Shown here piece by piece: positions 34,927 to 43,841 of a DNA stretch of 64,000 bases; the first letter of the stretch is position 1; the number at the start of each line of letters is the position of its first letter. Position numbers and translations under genes: made by a program. The notes beneath the pieces are model-generated. The model made no database searches. It was not told the DNA's origin and saw only the letters and a list, made by a program, of their open reading frames with translations. Source of the DNA: Pseudomonadota bacterium. GTDB taxonomy: Bacteria; Myxococcota; Myxococcia; Myxococcales; Myxococcaceae. The stretch covers positions 56,208 to 120,207 of the forward strand of contig JAFAAN010000139.1 of the NCBI GenBank assembly GCA_023426545.1, given 5' to 3'.

Positions 34927-35136
34927 ATGTTCACGGGCGTGAAGGTCTTCTCCGCCACCAAGGCGAAGGAGCGCGAGGAGCTGGGTGAGAACGTCACCCG
35001 GTGGCTGAAGAGCAACTCCGACCTGGAGATTGTCGACCGGGTCGTCTGTCAGTCTTCCGACAACGAATTCCACTGCTACACCCTCGTGCTCTTCTACCGG
35101 CACGGCAAGGGCGAGCAGGCGGCACCGCAGCCCTGA
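34927..35136 (+). CDS. small protein, stand-alone gene with its own promoter
   Basis: 69 residues. MFTGVKVFSATKAKEREELGENVTRWLKSNSD reads as a small alpha/beta domain, with one Cys pair later (VVCQ, FHCYTLVLFY). The ATG at 34927 is used; an in-frame ATG at 34867 would lie on the promoter -10 region. AGGAG precedes the start by about 10 nt. The -35/-10 pair at 34854-34883 makes this the clearest single-gene promoter in the window. Family unknown. Confidence 0.65.
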   Translation: MFTGVKVFSATKAKEREELGENVTRWLKSNSDLEIVDRVVCQSSDNEFHCYTLVLFYRHGKGEQAAPQP

Positions 35137-35200
35137 GCGGGGATGCACCGGCGGACGGGGACGGCCCACCCCGCCACCGGCACATCCCCTCACCTCATCT

Positions 35201-37348
35201 CTACCTGGGCACGTAGACCGAGACCGCGCGCGGCGGGACGACCAAGAGCGTCTCCGTACCGGCGAGCTGAAGTGGCTGCCCCGTGAAGATGTCCTCGTAG
35301 ACGTCCGTGCTCGCGGCCAGACTTCCCATCAACTCCAGCACCAGCGAGCGCTCCAGGCCGCCGCGATGAATGGCCACCACCGCGCCCCGCCCATCCGGGA
35401 GATCGCGCTGGAACACGTAGAGGTCATCCTCCACGTGTAGCGTCCGCCTCGCGCCGGACTGTAGCGCCGCGTGCGTCACGCGCGCCTGCCCCAGCTTCTG
35501 GACGAAGGCGAGCAGCTCGGCCTCCAGCGGGGACAGCGCACCACCAAAGCGCATGGGCCGGCGGTTGTCGGGGTCTCCCGCGCCCGGCAGCCCCACCTCG
35601 TCGCCATAATAGACAAGCGGCACGCCCGGCTGGGTGAGCACGAAGGCGAAGCCATACCGGGCCTTCTCGAAGGCGGCCGGGTCCGTCACCGCTGGGCTCG
35701 GGCGGTGGGGACCGAACGGATCACTCCCCTCCCCCCGGAGCTGGCCTGCGGCCTGGGAGATGAAACGCACCTCGTCGTGGTTACCCAGGAACGGCGAGTT
35801 GAGCGTCCCCGGCGCATAGGCCTCCTCGTTGGCGCGCACGGCGGCGTCCACACGCTGCAAGCCGTGGCCGTCCGCGAAGGCCTCTCGCACGGGCCAGTAC
35901 AGGGGGAAGTCGAACTGGCCGTCCAGCTCGCGCGGGCTGATGTAGCGGGCAATCTCTGAGCGCCCATCCGCGCCGACGTACGTCTCGCCCACCAGGTAGA
36001 ACTCGGTGCCCGTCATTGCGGTGATCTCCTTCAGCTTCCCGCGAAGGGTGCGCCCGGCCACCTGCTCCATGTGCTTCACCGCGTCCAGGCGGAAGCCGTC
36101 GAAGTCCGCCTGCTCCAGCCACCAGAGCGTGTCCGCGGCGAACTGGTCCACGAAGTCCGACGAGCGCCAGTTGAAGTCCGGCAGGTAGTCCGTGAACTTG
36201 CAGGTGAGGCGCTGCGCCTCCCAGTCGCAGTCCTGGGTGCCGCACACACAGCTCGCGGCGGTGTTGAACCAGCCGTCCCGCGCATGGCTCGCCCAGTACG
36301 GGTGCTCCTGGTGGACATGGTTGAGCACCAGGTCGGCGATGACGCGGATGCCCCGCTTGTGCGCGGCCGCCGTGAGCGCGCGCAGCTCCTCCAGCGAGCC
36401 GAAGCGGTGCTGCGTCTCGCGGGGCTTCGACGGCCAGTAGCCGTGATAGCCGGTGTAGTACCTGCCGCCAGTGCCAATGAAGCGGCCCTCGGGGTTCTGA
36501 TCCACCGGAGAGATCCACAGTGTGCGGATGCCCAGTGCGTCGAAGTACCCCTCCTCCAGCTTCTGGGTGATGCCCGCGAAGTCCCCGCCAAGGTAGTTGG
36601 CAATGGGGTCCACGTCCGCCACCGGCGCGTCGTTCTCCAGCCGGCCATTGTGGAAGCGGTCCGTGAAGGCGAAGTACATCAGCCCCGAGTCCCAGCGGAA
36701 GCGCTCCGGCTCCACCCAGAACGGCAGATAGAGCGGCGCCGCCTCGCGGCCCGTGCGGTCGCGCGCCACCACCTTCACGTGGTGCTTGCCCTGCGCCAGC
36801 CCCTCGACGTGGAGACGGAAGCGGCCCGTGGCGGCGTCGTAGGCGTCCGGCCGGGCCACGCCATCCAGGGTCAGCGTGACGCCCTCCGCCGCGGGACCCG
36901 CCCGGTCCGTGCCGTCGAGGTACGCGACCTCGACGTCCAGCGCCCCCTCGGGCGTCACCGCGAAGCGCGCCAGCTCCAGCACGGGCTGGCGGCAGTCCGG
37001 GACGGTGAGCCGCGAATACTCCTCCGAGCGAACCCAGCGCGAGTACGGGTTCTCCGGGTCCAGGCGCTGCTCGTTGCCCACCACGAACCGGTAGCCGTAG
37101 TCACGCGGCTCCAGCCCCTCCAGGCGCAGCGTGTAGACGCCGTCCCCGCGGTCCGTCATCGCCTCGGCCATCGCGGCGAAGTGCGTCCACTCGCCGGCGA
37201 CCTGCACCGGGCCCGCAACGGACTGCCGGGGCGCGTAGGTCAACGTCACGTCACAGGTCCGGACAGGAATGGCGTCGGCCCCTCCACAGGCCGCGGCCAT
37301 CAGCAGCGCGGGGAGCGTCAGGAGTCGAGGCAGGCGGGAGTGCGTCAT
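35201..37348 (-). CDS. alpha-amylase-type GH13 lipoprotein
   Basis: 715 residues. The signal peptide ends LLMAAAC, so it is lipid-anchored. Residues of about 30-200 form one or two beta-rich early-set/CBM48-like domains. The GH13 barrel follows: VIADLVLNHV (region I), DGFRLDAVKHM with the nucleophile Asp422 (region II), LVGETYVG with the acid/base Glu455 (region III) and FLGNHDEVRF (region IV). It probably degrades external starch or glycogen-like glucans at the outer membrane. It is divergent from a sigma54-activator gene; glucan-synthesis genes lie 11 kb away. Confidence 0.93.
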   Translation of the reverse strand: MTHSRLPRLLTLPALLMAAACGGADAIPVRTCDVTLTYAPRQSVAGPVQVAGEWTHFAAMAEAMTDRGDGVYTLRLEGLEPRDYGYRFVVGNEQRLDPENPYSRWVRSEEYSRLTVPDCRQPVLELARFAVTPEGALDVEVAYLDGTDRAGPAAEGVTLTLDGVARPDAYDAATGRFRLHVEGLAQGKHHVKVVARDRTGREAAPLYLPFWVEPERFRWDSGLMYFAFTDRFHNGRLENDAPVADVDPIANYLGGDFAGITQKLEEGYFDALGIRTLWISPVDQNPEGRFIGTGGRYYTGYHGYWPSKPRETQHRFGSLEELRALTAAAHKRGIRVIADLVLNHVHQEHPYWASHARDGWFNTAASCVCGTQDCDWEAQRLTCKFTDYLPDFNWRSSDFVDQFAADTLWWLEQADFDGFRLDAVKHMEQVAGRTLRGKLKEITAMTGTEFYLVGETYVGADGRSEIARYISPRELDGQFDFPLYWPVREAFADGHGLQRVDAAVRANEEAYAPGTLNSPFLGNHDEVRFISQAAGQLRGEGSDPFGPHRPSPAVTDPAAFEKARYGFAFVLTQPGVPLVYYGDEVGLPGAGDPDNRRPMRFGGALSPLEAELLAFVQKLGQARVTHAALQSGARRTLHVEDDLYVFQRDLPDGRGAVVAIHRGGLERSLVLELMGSLAASTDVYEDIFTGQPLQLAGTETLLVVPPRAVSVYVPR

Positions 37349-37493
37349 GGGAGCCCCCGTTCTACGAGAGCGCCACGCGGGCTTCCAAGCCCCCGGCCCG
37401 CTGCCGGGCGGCTCCGCGCGTCGAATCCCGGACACCCGTGGCTTCGGCTTGCGCGGCCCAAGCCCGCCGGACGCCTGTGTTATCGTCCAGGCC

Positions 37494-38879
<1,386 letters not shown>

Positions 38880-39013
38880 GCTGTGGGGGCCGTGCCGCCC
38901 CCTTCCCACACATCGGGGCGTCCATGTGAGCGTGGCCGGAAAGACACCGGCCGGGTCATTCCTGGTCGAAACCGTCCGGCATGACGCTGGCCCTCTCCCA
39001 AGAACGTGTCGAC

Positions 39014-39931
39014 ATGGCCCATCGATTGCGCTCCCTGCTCCTCGCGCTAGTCCCTGTCGCCCTGCTCCCGCTAATCGCGTGTGGCGGCGGCAACGGCAAG
39101 GTCTCCGTCCTGCTGACGGATGCACCGGGTGACGAGATCCAAACCGCCGTTGTCACGATTTCGGAAATCTACCTTCAAGGTGGAGAGGGCGGTCGCGTGG
39201 TGCTCCGCGATACGCCCGCCACCGTGAGCCTGCTGGACCTGGCCAACTCGACGTCCGAGCTGGTGTCCGAGGCCGTGGTTCCCCAAGGCGACTACTCCGA
39301 GCTGCGCTTTGTCATCACCGGCGGATACATCGAGGTGGCGAACGACGATGGTTCGACCACCGTGTTCGCCTCGTCGGACGACTACGCCGGTCTGCCCGAG
39401 GGCACGACGGTGGGCGGCCGTCTGCACATGCCCAGCTATGGCGCCTCCGGCCTGAAGGTGAAGTTCGCCGAGAAGCTGACCATCGAGGGCGAGCAGAAGG
39501 TCCTCCTCGTGGACTTCGACGTCGGGCAGAGCTTCGGCCGCGAGGCTGGCGGCTCGGGCCGCTGGGTGATGAGCCCCGTCATCAAGGCCGCCGAGGTGAC
39601 GGCGTCCGGCAGCATCCGCGTGACGGTGGATAAGGACGCCTCCTTGGAGCTGCCCGTGGTGGACGACCATCAGGTGACGCTGGGCGACTTCAAGGCGGTG
39701 ATGACCAACGACGCGGGCAGCCGCGAGCTGCTGGCGTTGACGGACGAGGATGGTGACGGCGTCTACGAGGCGACCTTCAAGTTCCTCATCCCCGGCACCT
39801 TCACCGTCGAGCTCGAAGCGCCTGCCTCCGTCAGCGCGACCACGGCGCCGGACCGCCCGGTGACGGTGGAGCTGGGCTCCGGTCGCGAGGTGACGCACCA
39901 CTTCACCCTCACGGGAGCCACCCGGCAGTAG
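39014..39931 (+). CDS. DUF4382-type lipoprotein
   Basis: 305 residues. The signal peptide ends LLPLIAC, followed by GGGNGKVSVLLTDAPGDEI, the opening of the DUF4382 domain (residues of about 25-200). A second beta-rich domain of about 100 residues follows (VTVDKDASLELPVVDDHQVTLGDF). The ATG at 39014 is preferred because the signal peptide follows directly. A strong hairpin terminator starts 50 nt after the stop, so the gene is probably monocistronic. Its role is unknown. Confidence 0.88.
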   Translation: MAHRLRSLLLALVPVALLPLIACGGGNGKVSVLLTDAPGDEIQTAVVTISEIYLQGGEGGRVVLRDTPATVSLLDLANSTSELVSEAVVPQGDYSELRFVITGGYIEVANDDGSTTVFASSDDYAGLPEGTTVGGRLHMPSYGASGLKVKFAEKLTIEGEQKVLLVDFDVGQSFGREAGGSGRWVMSPVIKAAEVTASGSIRVTVDKDASLELPVVDDHQVTLGDFKAVMTNDAGSRELLALTDEDGDGVYEATFKFLIPGTFTVELEAPASVSATTAPDRPVTVELGSGREVTHHFTLTGATRQ

Positions 39932-39980
39932 CACCTCCCACCCACTTTCATGGGGGCTGGCGCGGGGCCGGTTCCCATGG

Positions 39981-40018
39981 CGAGGCGTCGAGGCGAGCTC
40001 CTCGACGCCTCGTTTTTT
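39981..40018 (+). terminator. rho-independent terminator after the DUF4382 gene
   Basis: A perfect 13-bp inverted repeat (39981-39993 and 40000-40012) with a 6-nt loop is followed by six T residues (40013-40018). It lies 50 nt after the plus-strand stop at 39931 and ends 4 nt before the minus-strand gene at 40022. It fits termination in the plus direction; there is no A-run on the left side to serve the minus strand. Confidence 0.93.
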
Positions 40019-40021
40019 CTC

Positions 40022-40984
40022 TCAGTAGACGACGAGCGCCTGCGGCGCGTGGTAGCTGACGATGGTCAGCACCGGGATGCGCGGCGCCTCGTCGTCCGTC
40101 TCCGCGCCGCCGGACGTCAGCCGCACGCCGTCGAAGCGCGCGAGGATGACGTAATCGCGCCGCGTTTCGAGGAACGGGTCGGCCGCCGCCAGACGCCCGA
40201 GCGCCTCGCGGCCCGTCTCATCGGAGATGTTCTCCACGAAGCGCCGCGTCGCGGCACGGCCTGAGCGCTGGTACGCGTTCACCGTGCCCCCCACCCGGCC
40301 CGGCCCCGTGAGGCCGGTCTCCCCGGAGAGGTCGCCCGAGTACGTGGTGACGGAGTCGGTGCGCTCGCCGTAGCCCACCACCTCCTCTGTCTGGACGGAG
40401 CTGAGGGCGTGCTCCACCAGCCACACCGTGGGGCGTTCCCCCTCCGAGCGCTGGTCCGCCACCTGGGCACGCAGCAGCACATAGCGCCCCTTGTACGTGT
40501 CGGGCCGGTCCATGGCCGACGCCAGCGAGAAGATGGGGACCTGCTTCTCCTGGAGGTAGCGCAGGTCACCCGTCACGCTGCCGCCGCGCTGGGCCACCAC
40601 GCGGGCAATCAGCTTCGCGCCGCCCGGACGGTGGGCCAGATCCTCCGACCAGGCGCTCCCCAGCAGCGCGTTGAGCTGCGTGAAGGGCGTGTGCTCGATG
40701 CAGGCCTTGAGGCCGTCCCAGGCCTCGTCCCGAGATGCGCCCTGGAGCCGCCGCGCCGCGGCCTCGCATACGGCCGGGTGGGGATAGCGGGCGGCAAAGC
40801 CCTTGGGGTCCGCCGAGGGATTGGGCGCGGGCGGCTGCGGCGGAGGCCGTGCGGCGAAGGCCGCGTCCTGCTCGGGCGGTGCCTCTTCCGGCGACCACGC
40901 CACATGCGAGTGCGCGGCACCACACCCCGCGGCGAGCGGCCCCAGCAGGAGCCACGTGGATAACTTCCAGGAGGGACGGCGCAT
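40022..40984 (-). CDS. putative lipoprotein
   Basis: 320 residues. The signal peptide ends PLAAGC, a good lipobox; a Pro/Ala-rich linker follows. A helical part (ARRLQGASRDEAWDGLKACIEH) is followed by a beta-rich segment (RYVLLRAQVADQRSEGERPTVWLVEH). Nothing matches a known enzyme. It is preceded by a cysteine-rich secreted protein 12 nt upstream, so the two are likely co-transcribed. Confidence 0.75.
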   Translation of the reverse strand: MRRPSWKLSTWLLLGPLAAGCGAAHSHVAWSPEEAPPEQDAAFAARPPPQPPAPNPSADPKGFAARYPHPAVCEAAARRLQGASRDEAWDGLKACIEHTPFTQLNALLGSAWSEDLAHRPGGAKLIARVVAQRGGSVTGDLRYLQEKQVPIFSLASAMDRPDTYKGRYVLLRAQVADQRSEGERPTVWLVEHALSSVQTEEVVGYGERTDSVTTYSGDLSGETGLTGPGRVGGTVNAYQRSGRAATRRFVENISDETGREALGRLAAADPFLETRRDYVILARFDGVRLTSGGAETDDEAPRIPVLTIVSYHAPQALVVY

Positions 40985-40996
40985 GGTGCGGAACTC

Positions 40997-41686
40997 CTAG
41001 AGAGAGGCAGAGCCGGGGCTGGCGGAGCGGTTGCGCTGCTGCACGGTGGGCGAAGGATGGGCGCCGGAGCGCGGCAGCACGACGGAGCACGCGTCCGCGC
41101 ACCGGTCGCTGAGGCACGCTTGCGTCTGAGGCGCGGTGGCCTGCTGCGCCACCTCCGCGTAGCACCGGTCCGCGCTGCCAGGGCAGTTGGCGCGGGCGGC
41201 GCACTCGCAGCACGGAGACGCCACCGTGGCCATGAACTGCACCTCCTGAAGCACATTGGCGAGCGCGCGGTAGCACGCGCGGGCCCCCGGCGCGAACCGG
41301 CCCTTCGCATCCACCACGAAGGACGTTCCCTCCAGGCCACACTGGTCCACGGCGGTGACGTAGCGGCGCTCACACAGCGTGACGAGCGTGGCGTCCGGAC
41401 GGCCCTCCCGGATGTTGCCCACCGCCTCCGTGCACAGCGCGCGGCCGACGTCCTGGAGCAGCTTCTTGTTGGACGCATCCTGCGTGTCGCTGGGTGCGCC
41501 CTCGGCGAGGTCCGCCTCGAACACGCACTCCTTCCCCGCGCGCAGGGTGTCGACGGTACAGGCCCACGCGGTGGGGGACTCGTCGGCCACCGGCGGGGCC
41601 GCGAGCGCCTCGGGAGGAATCGCCGGAGCAGCGCCTTCCGGCGCCGAGCCCAGGAGGAGGAGGAGGGAGACGAGGATCGCCTTCAT
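40997..41686 (-). CDS. exported cysteine-rich protein
   Basis: 229 residues. An N-terminal signal peptide (ILVSLLLLLGSAPEGAA) leads to a mature domain with about 12 cysteines, several paired (CCECAARANC, CLSDRCADAC). Disulfide bonds outside the cytoplasm are likely. No family is recognised. It is 12 nt upstream of the lipoprotein gene on the same strand. Confidence 0.75.
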   Translation of the reverse strand: MKAILVSLLLLLGSAPEGAAPAIPPEALAAPPVADESPTAWACTVDTLRAGKECVFEADLAEGAPSDTQDASNKKLLQDVGRALCTEAVGNIREGRPDATLVTLCERRYVTAVDQCGLEGTSFVVDAKGRFAPGARACYRALANVLQEVQFMATVASPCCECAARANCPGSADRCYAEVAQQATAPQTQACLSDRCADACSVVLPRSGAHPSPTVQQRNRSASPGSASL

Positions 41687-41888
41687 GGACCCGGAAGGTT
41701 AGGACGATGCCCCTCCCGGCACAAACCGCCCCCGCGGATGACTCCGTGAGTGTTGACCTCGCCCCCTTCCCTACCCCCCATGTCCGGGCAGCCTGTCCGC
41801 CACGAAACGCCGTCCTGGCCCGGAGTCCTGGCTCCCCTGCCCCTGTCCACGCATGATGGTGCGGAGACTTCTCCTCATGAGGTGATGG

Positions 41889-42242
41889 GTGGGCAGCACG
41901 GAAGAAGCGGCATGGCGGCCGTATGAAGACGGCAGCTCCCTGGGCTGGATGGGCACCCAGGGCGGCACCATCGCGCGCGACGAGGACTTCGCGGGCAAGC
42001 TGCGGCTCACGTATGAGCGGGATGACACCCGCTCCTTCCATGCCATCACCTGCCTCGTGTCAGGCTGGCTGCTCTACCACCGCTTCTTCGACAACCCCGA
42101 AGCAGCCCACGCCGCCTTCGAGGAGATGAAGCCCGCGCTCGAAGCACTGCTTGCGCAGCTCCCCGAGGGGGGCCCCGGCACGCCCGCCGATGCGCGCCTC
42201 GCGGGGCCGCTGCTGGCCGCATTCACCGTTCGCTACGGATAG
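41889..42242 (+). CDS. small protein of the accessory island
   Basis: 117 residues from a GTG start. Central residues read GGTIARDEDFAGKLRLTYERDDTRSFHAITC, a short alpha/beta domain, and the C-terminus is helical (AHAAFEEMKPALEALLAQL). It precedes the pentapeptide-repeat gene by 2 nt. An ATG in another frame 4 nt upstream is not used. Family unknown. Confidence 0.6.
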   Translation: MGSTEEAAWRPYEDGSSLGWMGTQGGTIARDEDFAGKLRLTYERDDTRSFHAITCLVSGWLLYHRFFDNPEAAHAAFEEMKPALEALLAQLPEGGPGTPADARLAGPLLAAFTVRYG

Positions 42243-42244
42243 CC

Positions 42245-42883
42245 ATGTCCGCCCAACGCCTTCAGTCAGAAGACGCTTTCGAAGACGAGACCTTCGCCGA
42301 CCTGAACCTCCAGGAAGCAGACCTCCGGGGGAAGGAGTTCTACCGCTGCACCTTCCGGAACTGCACCCTCCAGGAGAGCCACTGGGGACGGGCGCGGCTG
42401 GAGGCGTGTGTCTTCACCGGCTGCGACCTCACCCGGGCGAAGTTCCCGGACACCTCGCTGCGTGACGTGCGCTTCGAGAGCTCCAAGCTGATGGGCATCG
42501 ACTGGACGGACGTGGGCACCTTCCCCGAGGTCTCCTTCGACGGCTCGAACCTGCGCTACTGCACCTTCGCGGGGCTCAGCCTGCGCAAGACGGCGTTCCT
42601 GCGCTGCACGGCGCTGGAGATGAACTTCATCGACACGGACCTGTCCGAGTCGGACTTCAGCGACTCCGACATCACCGGCAGCAACTTCCGCGGCTGCACA
42701 CTCACGAAGACGGACTTCGGCAACGCGACCGGCGTGTTCATCGACCCGGCGCGCAACCGCGTGAAGGCCACGCGCATCCCGGTGAGCGCGGCGGTGAGCT
42801 ACGTCCAGACGCTCGGGCTCGTGGTGCCGGGGCTCGATGAGGGACAGCCCGCGCGGAGGACGGGACGCCAAAAGAGCAACTGA
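42245..42883 (+). CDS. pentapeptide-repeat protein
   Basis: 212 residues built of A(D/N)Lxx-type repeats, for example ADLRGKEFYRCTFRNCTLQE, SNLRYCTFAGLSLRKT, DLSESDFSDSDITGSNFRGC. This gives a right-handed beta-helix, often with DNA- or protein-mimic or scaffold roles. In myxobacteria such proteins occur near toxin or secretion loci. It starts 2 nt after the previous gene, so the two are one unit. Confidence 0.9.
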   Translation: MSAQRLQSEDAFEDETFADLNLQEADLRGKEFYRCTFRNCTLQESHWGRARLEACVFTGCDLTRAKFPDTSLRDVRFESSKLMGIDWTDVGTFPEVSFDGSNLRYCTFAGLSLRKTAFLRCTALEMNFIDTDLSESDFSDSDITGSNFRGCTLTKTDFGNATGVFIDPARNRVKATRIPVSAAVSYVQTLGLVVPGLDEGQPARRTGRQKSN

Positions 42884-42982
42884 GCCACCGCCCAGAGCTG
42901 ACAGGGGCGCGCGGCACCGCGTTCCCTTGCCGGCGCCGCGGGCTCGGGTCGATAATGCGGCGACTCCTGCCTGATAGGTGCC

Positions 42983-43351
42983 ATGCGTCCGTTGTTCGCC
43001 GTCCGTGCCGCGCAGCTCCAGGCCTTCGATGAAGCCATGGATCCCGGCGGGCTGAGCGCGCTCGTCACCAGGGCGCGAGAAGCCTGGCCGCAGCAGGCCG
43101 CCCGGCTGGGTGACGCAGGGCTTCGCGCTCACGTCGAAGAGGCGGCGGCGGCGGCGGAGCGGCATGGATTCCAGGAGCGGTCCCACCTCTGGAGCTATGT
43201 GAACGTGACGCTCGCGCTGGGGCTCGGGTTCGTGGAGGACCCGCGATATCCCTGGGCACGGACGCTGCTGGACCGCTCAGACCTGCCCCCCGCCGCGAAG
43301 TCCGAGCTGCTCGTACAACGGACCCAGGCAGCGCTGTCCCTGGAGACCTGA
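42983..43351 (+). CDS. small helical protein, effector-cassette-like
   Basis: 122 residues, all helical. The pattern VRAAQLQAFDEAM ... EAWPQQAARLGDAGLRAHVEEAAAAAERHGF ... WSYVNVTLALGLGFVEDPRYPWARTLL resembles a family of small proteins that, from memory, are common beside type VI secretion VgrG/PAAR effector cassettes; I could not verify this. It is followed 4 nt later by a further small gene. Confidence 0.55.
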   Translation: MRPLFAVRAAQLQAFDEAMDPGGLSALVTRAREAWPQQAARLGDAGLRAHVEEAAAAAERHGFQERSHLWSYVNVTLALGLGFVEDPRYPWARTLLDRSDLPPAAKSELLVQRTQAALSLET

Positions 43352-43355
43352 CGAC

Positions 43356-43835
43356 GTGCCGGAATCCGCCCCGCCCAAGTCAGCGCCCTTCTCGGTGGCC
43401 AAGGGCCTGGACGCCCCACCGGAAGACACCGCCAGCGAGAGCTTCGCCCGGCTTCAGGCGCACGCAGACGCCGCGCCGCGACGCGCCTCCGTGCAGGATT
43501 GTCCGATTCCATCCTGCGAGCTCATCCTCGTGGAAGCAGACTCCCTCGCGCCACGTGAAGCCCGGGTGACCGCCCTGGAGACCGCGGAGGGCACGCTCTC
43601 GGAGGCCGTCATCGAGCGAGGGGGACACGTCATCCTCCAGGACATCGATGTCCCGCTGGAGGCACTCGAGCTGGGGCTGTTCCTCACCCCACACGAGGAC
43701 GGCCGGGAGACGCTCGAGGTCGAGGTCCGCAAGACGCTCGAAGCGCCGGACACGGACGCCCCCAACGACGAAGAAGACGAGGGCGAAGGGCTCGAGCCAC
43801 CCTGGCTTCCATTCGGTGACGTCCTCGACGACTGA
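43356..43835 (+). CDS. small acidic protein of the accessory island
   Basis: 159 residues from a GTG start 4 nt after the previous gene. The C-terminus is very acidic (ending with repeated Glu/Asp) and the middle is a beta-rich domain (VTALETAEGTLSEAVIERGGHVILQDI). No motif is recognised. It ends 6 nt from the end of the convergent nuclease gene. A role as adaptor or inhibitor is only a guess. Confidence 0.55.
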   Translation: MPESAPPKSAPFSVAKGLDAPPEDTASESFARLQAHADAAPRRASVQDCPIPSCELILVEADSLAPREARVTALETAEGTLSEAVIERGGHVILQDIDVPLEALELGLFLTPHEDGRETLEVEVRKTLEAPDTDAPNDEEDEGEGLEPPWLPFGDVLDD

Positions 43836-43841
43836 GCCGCG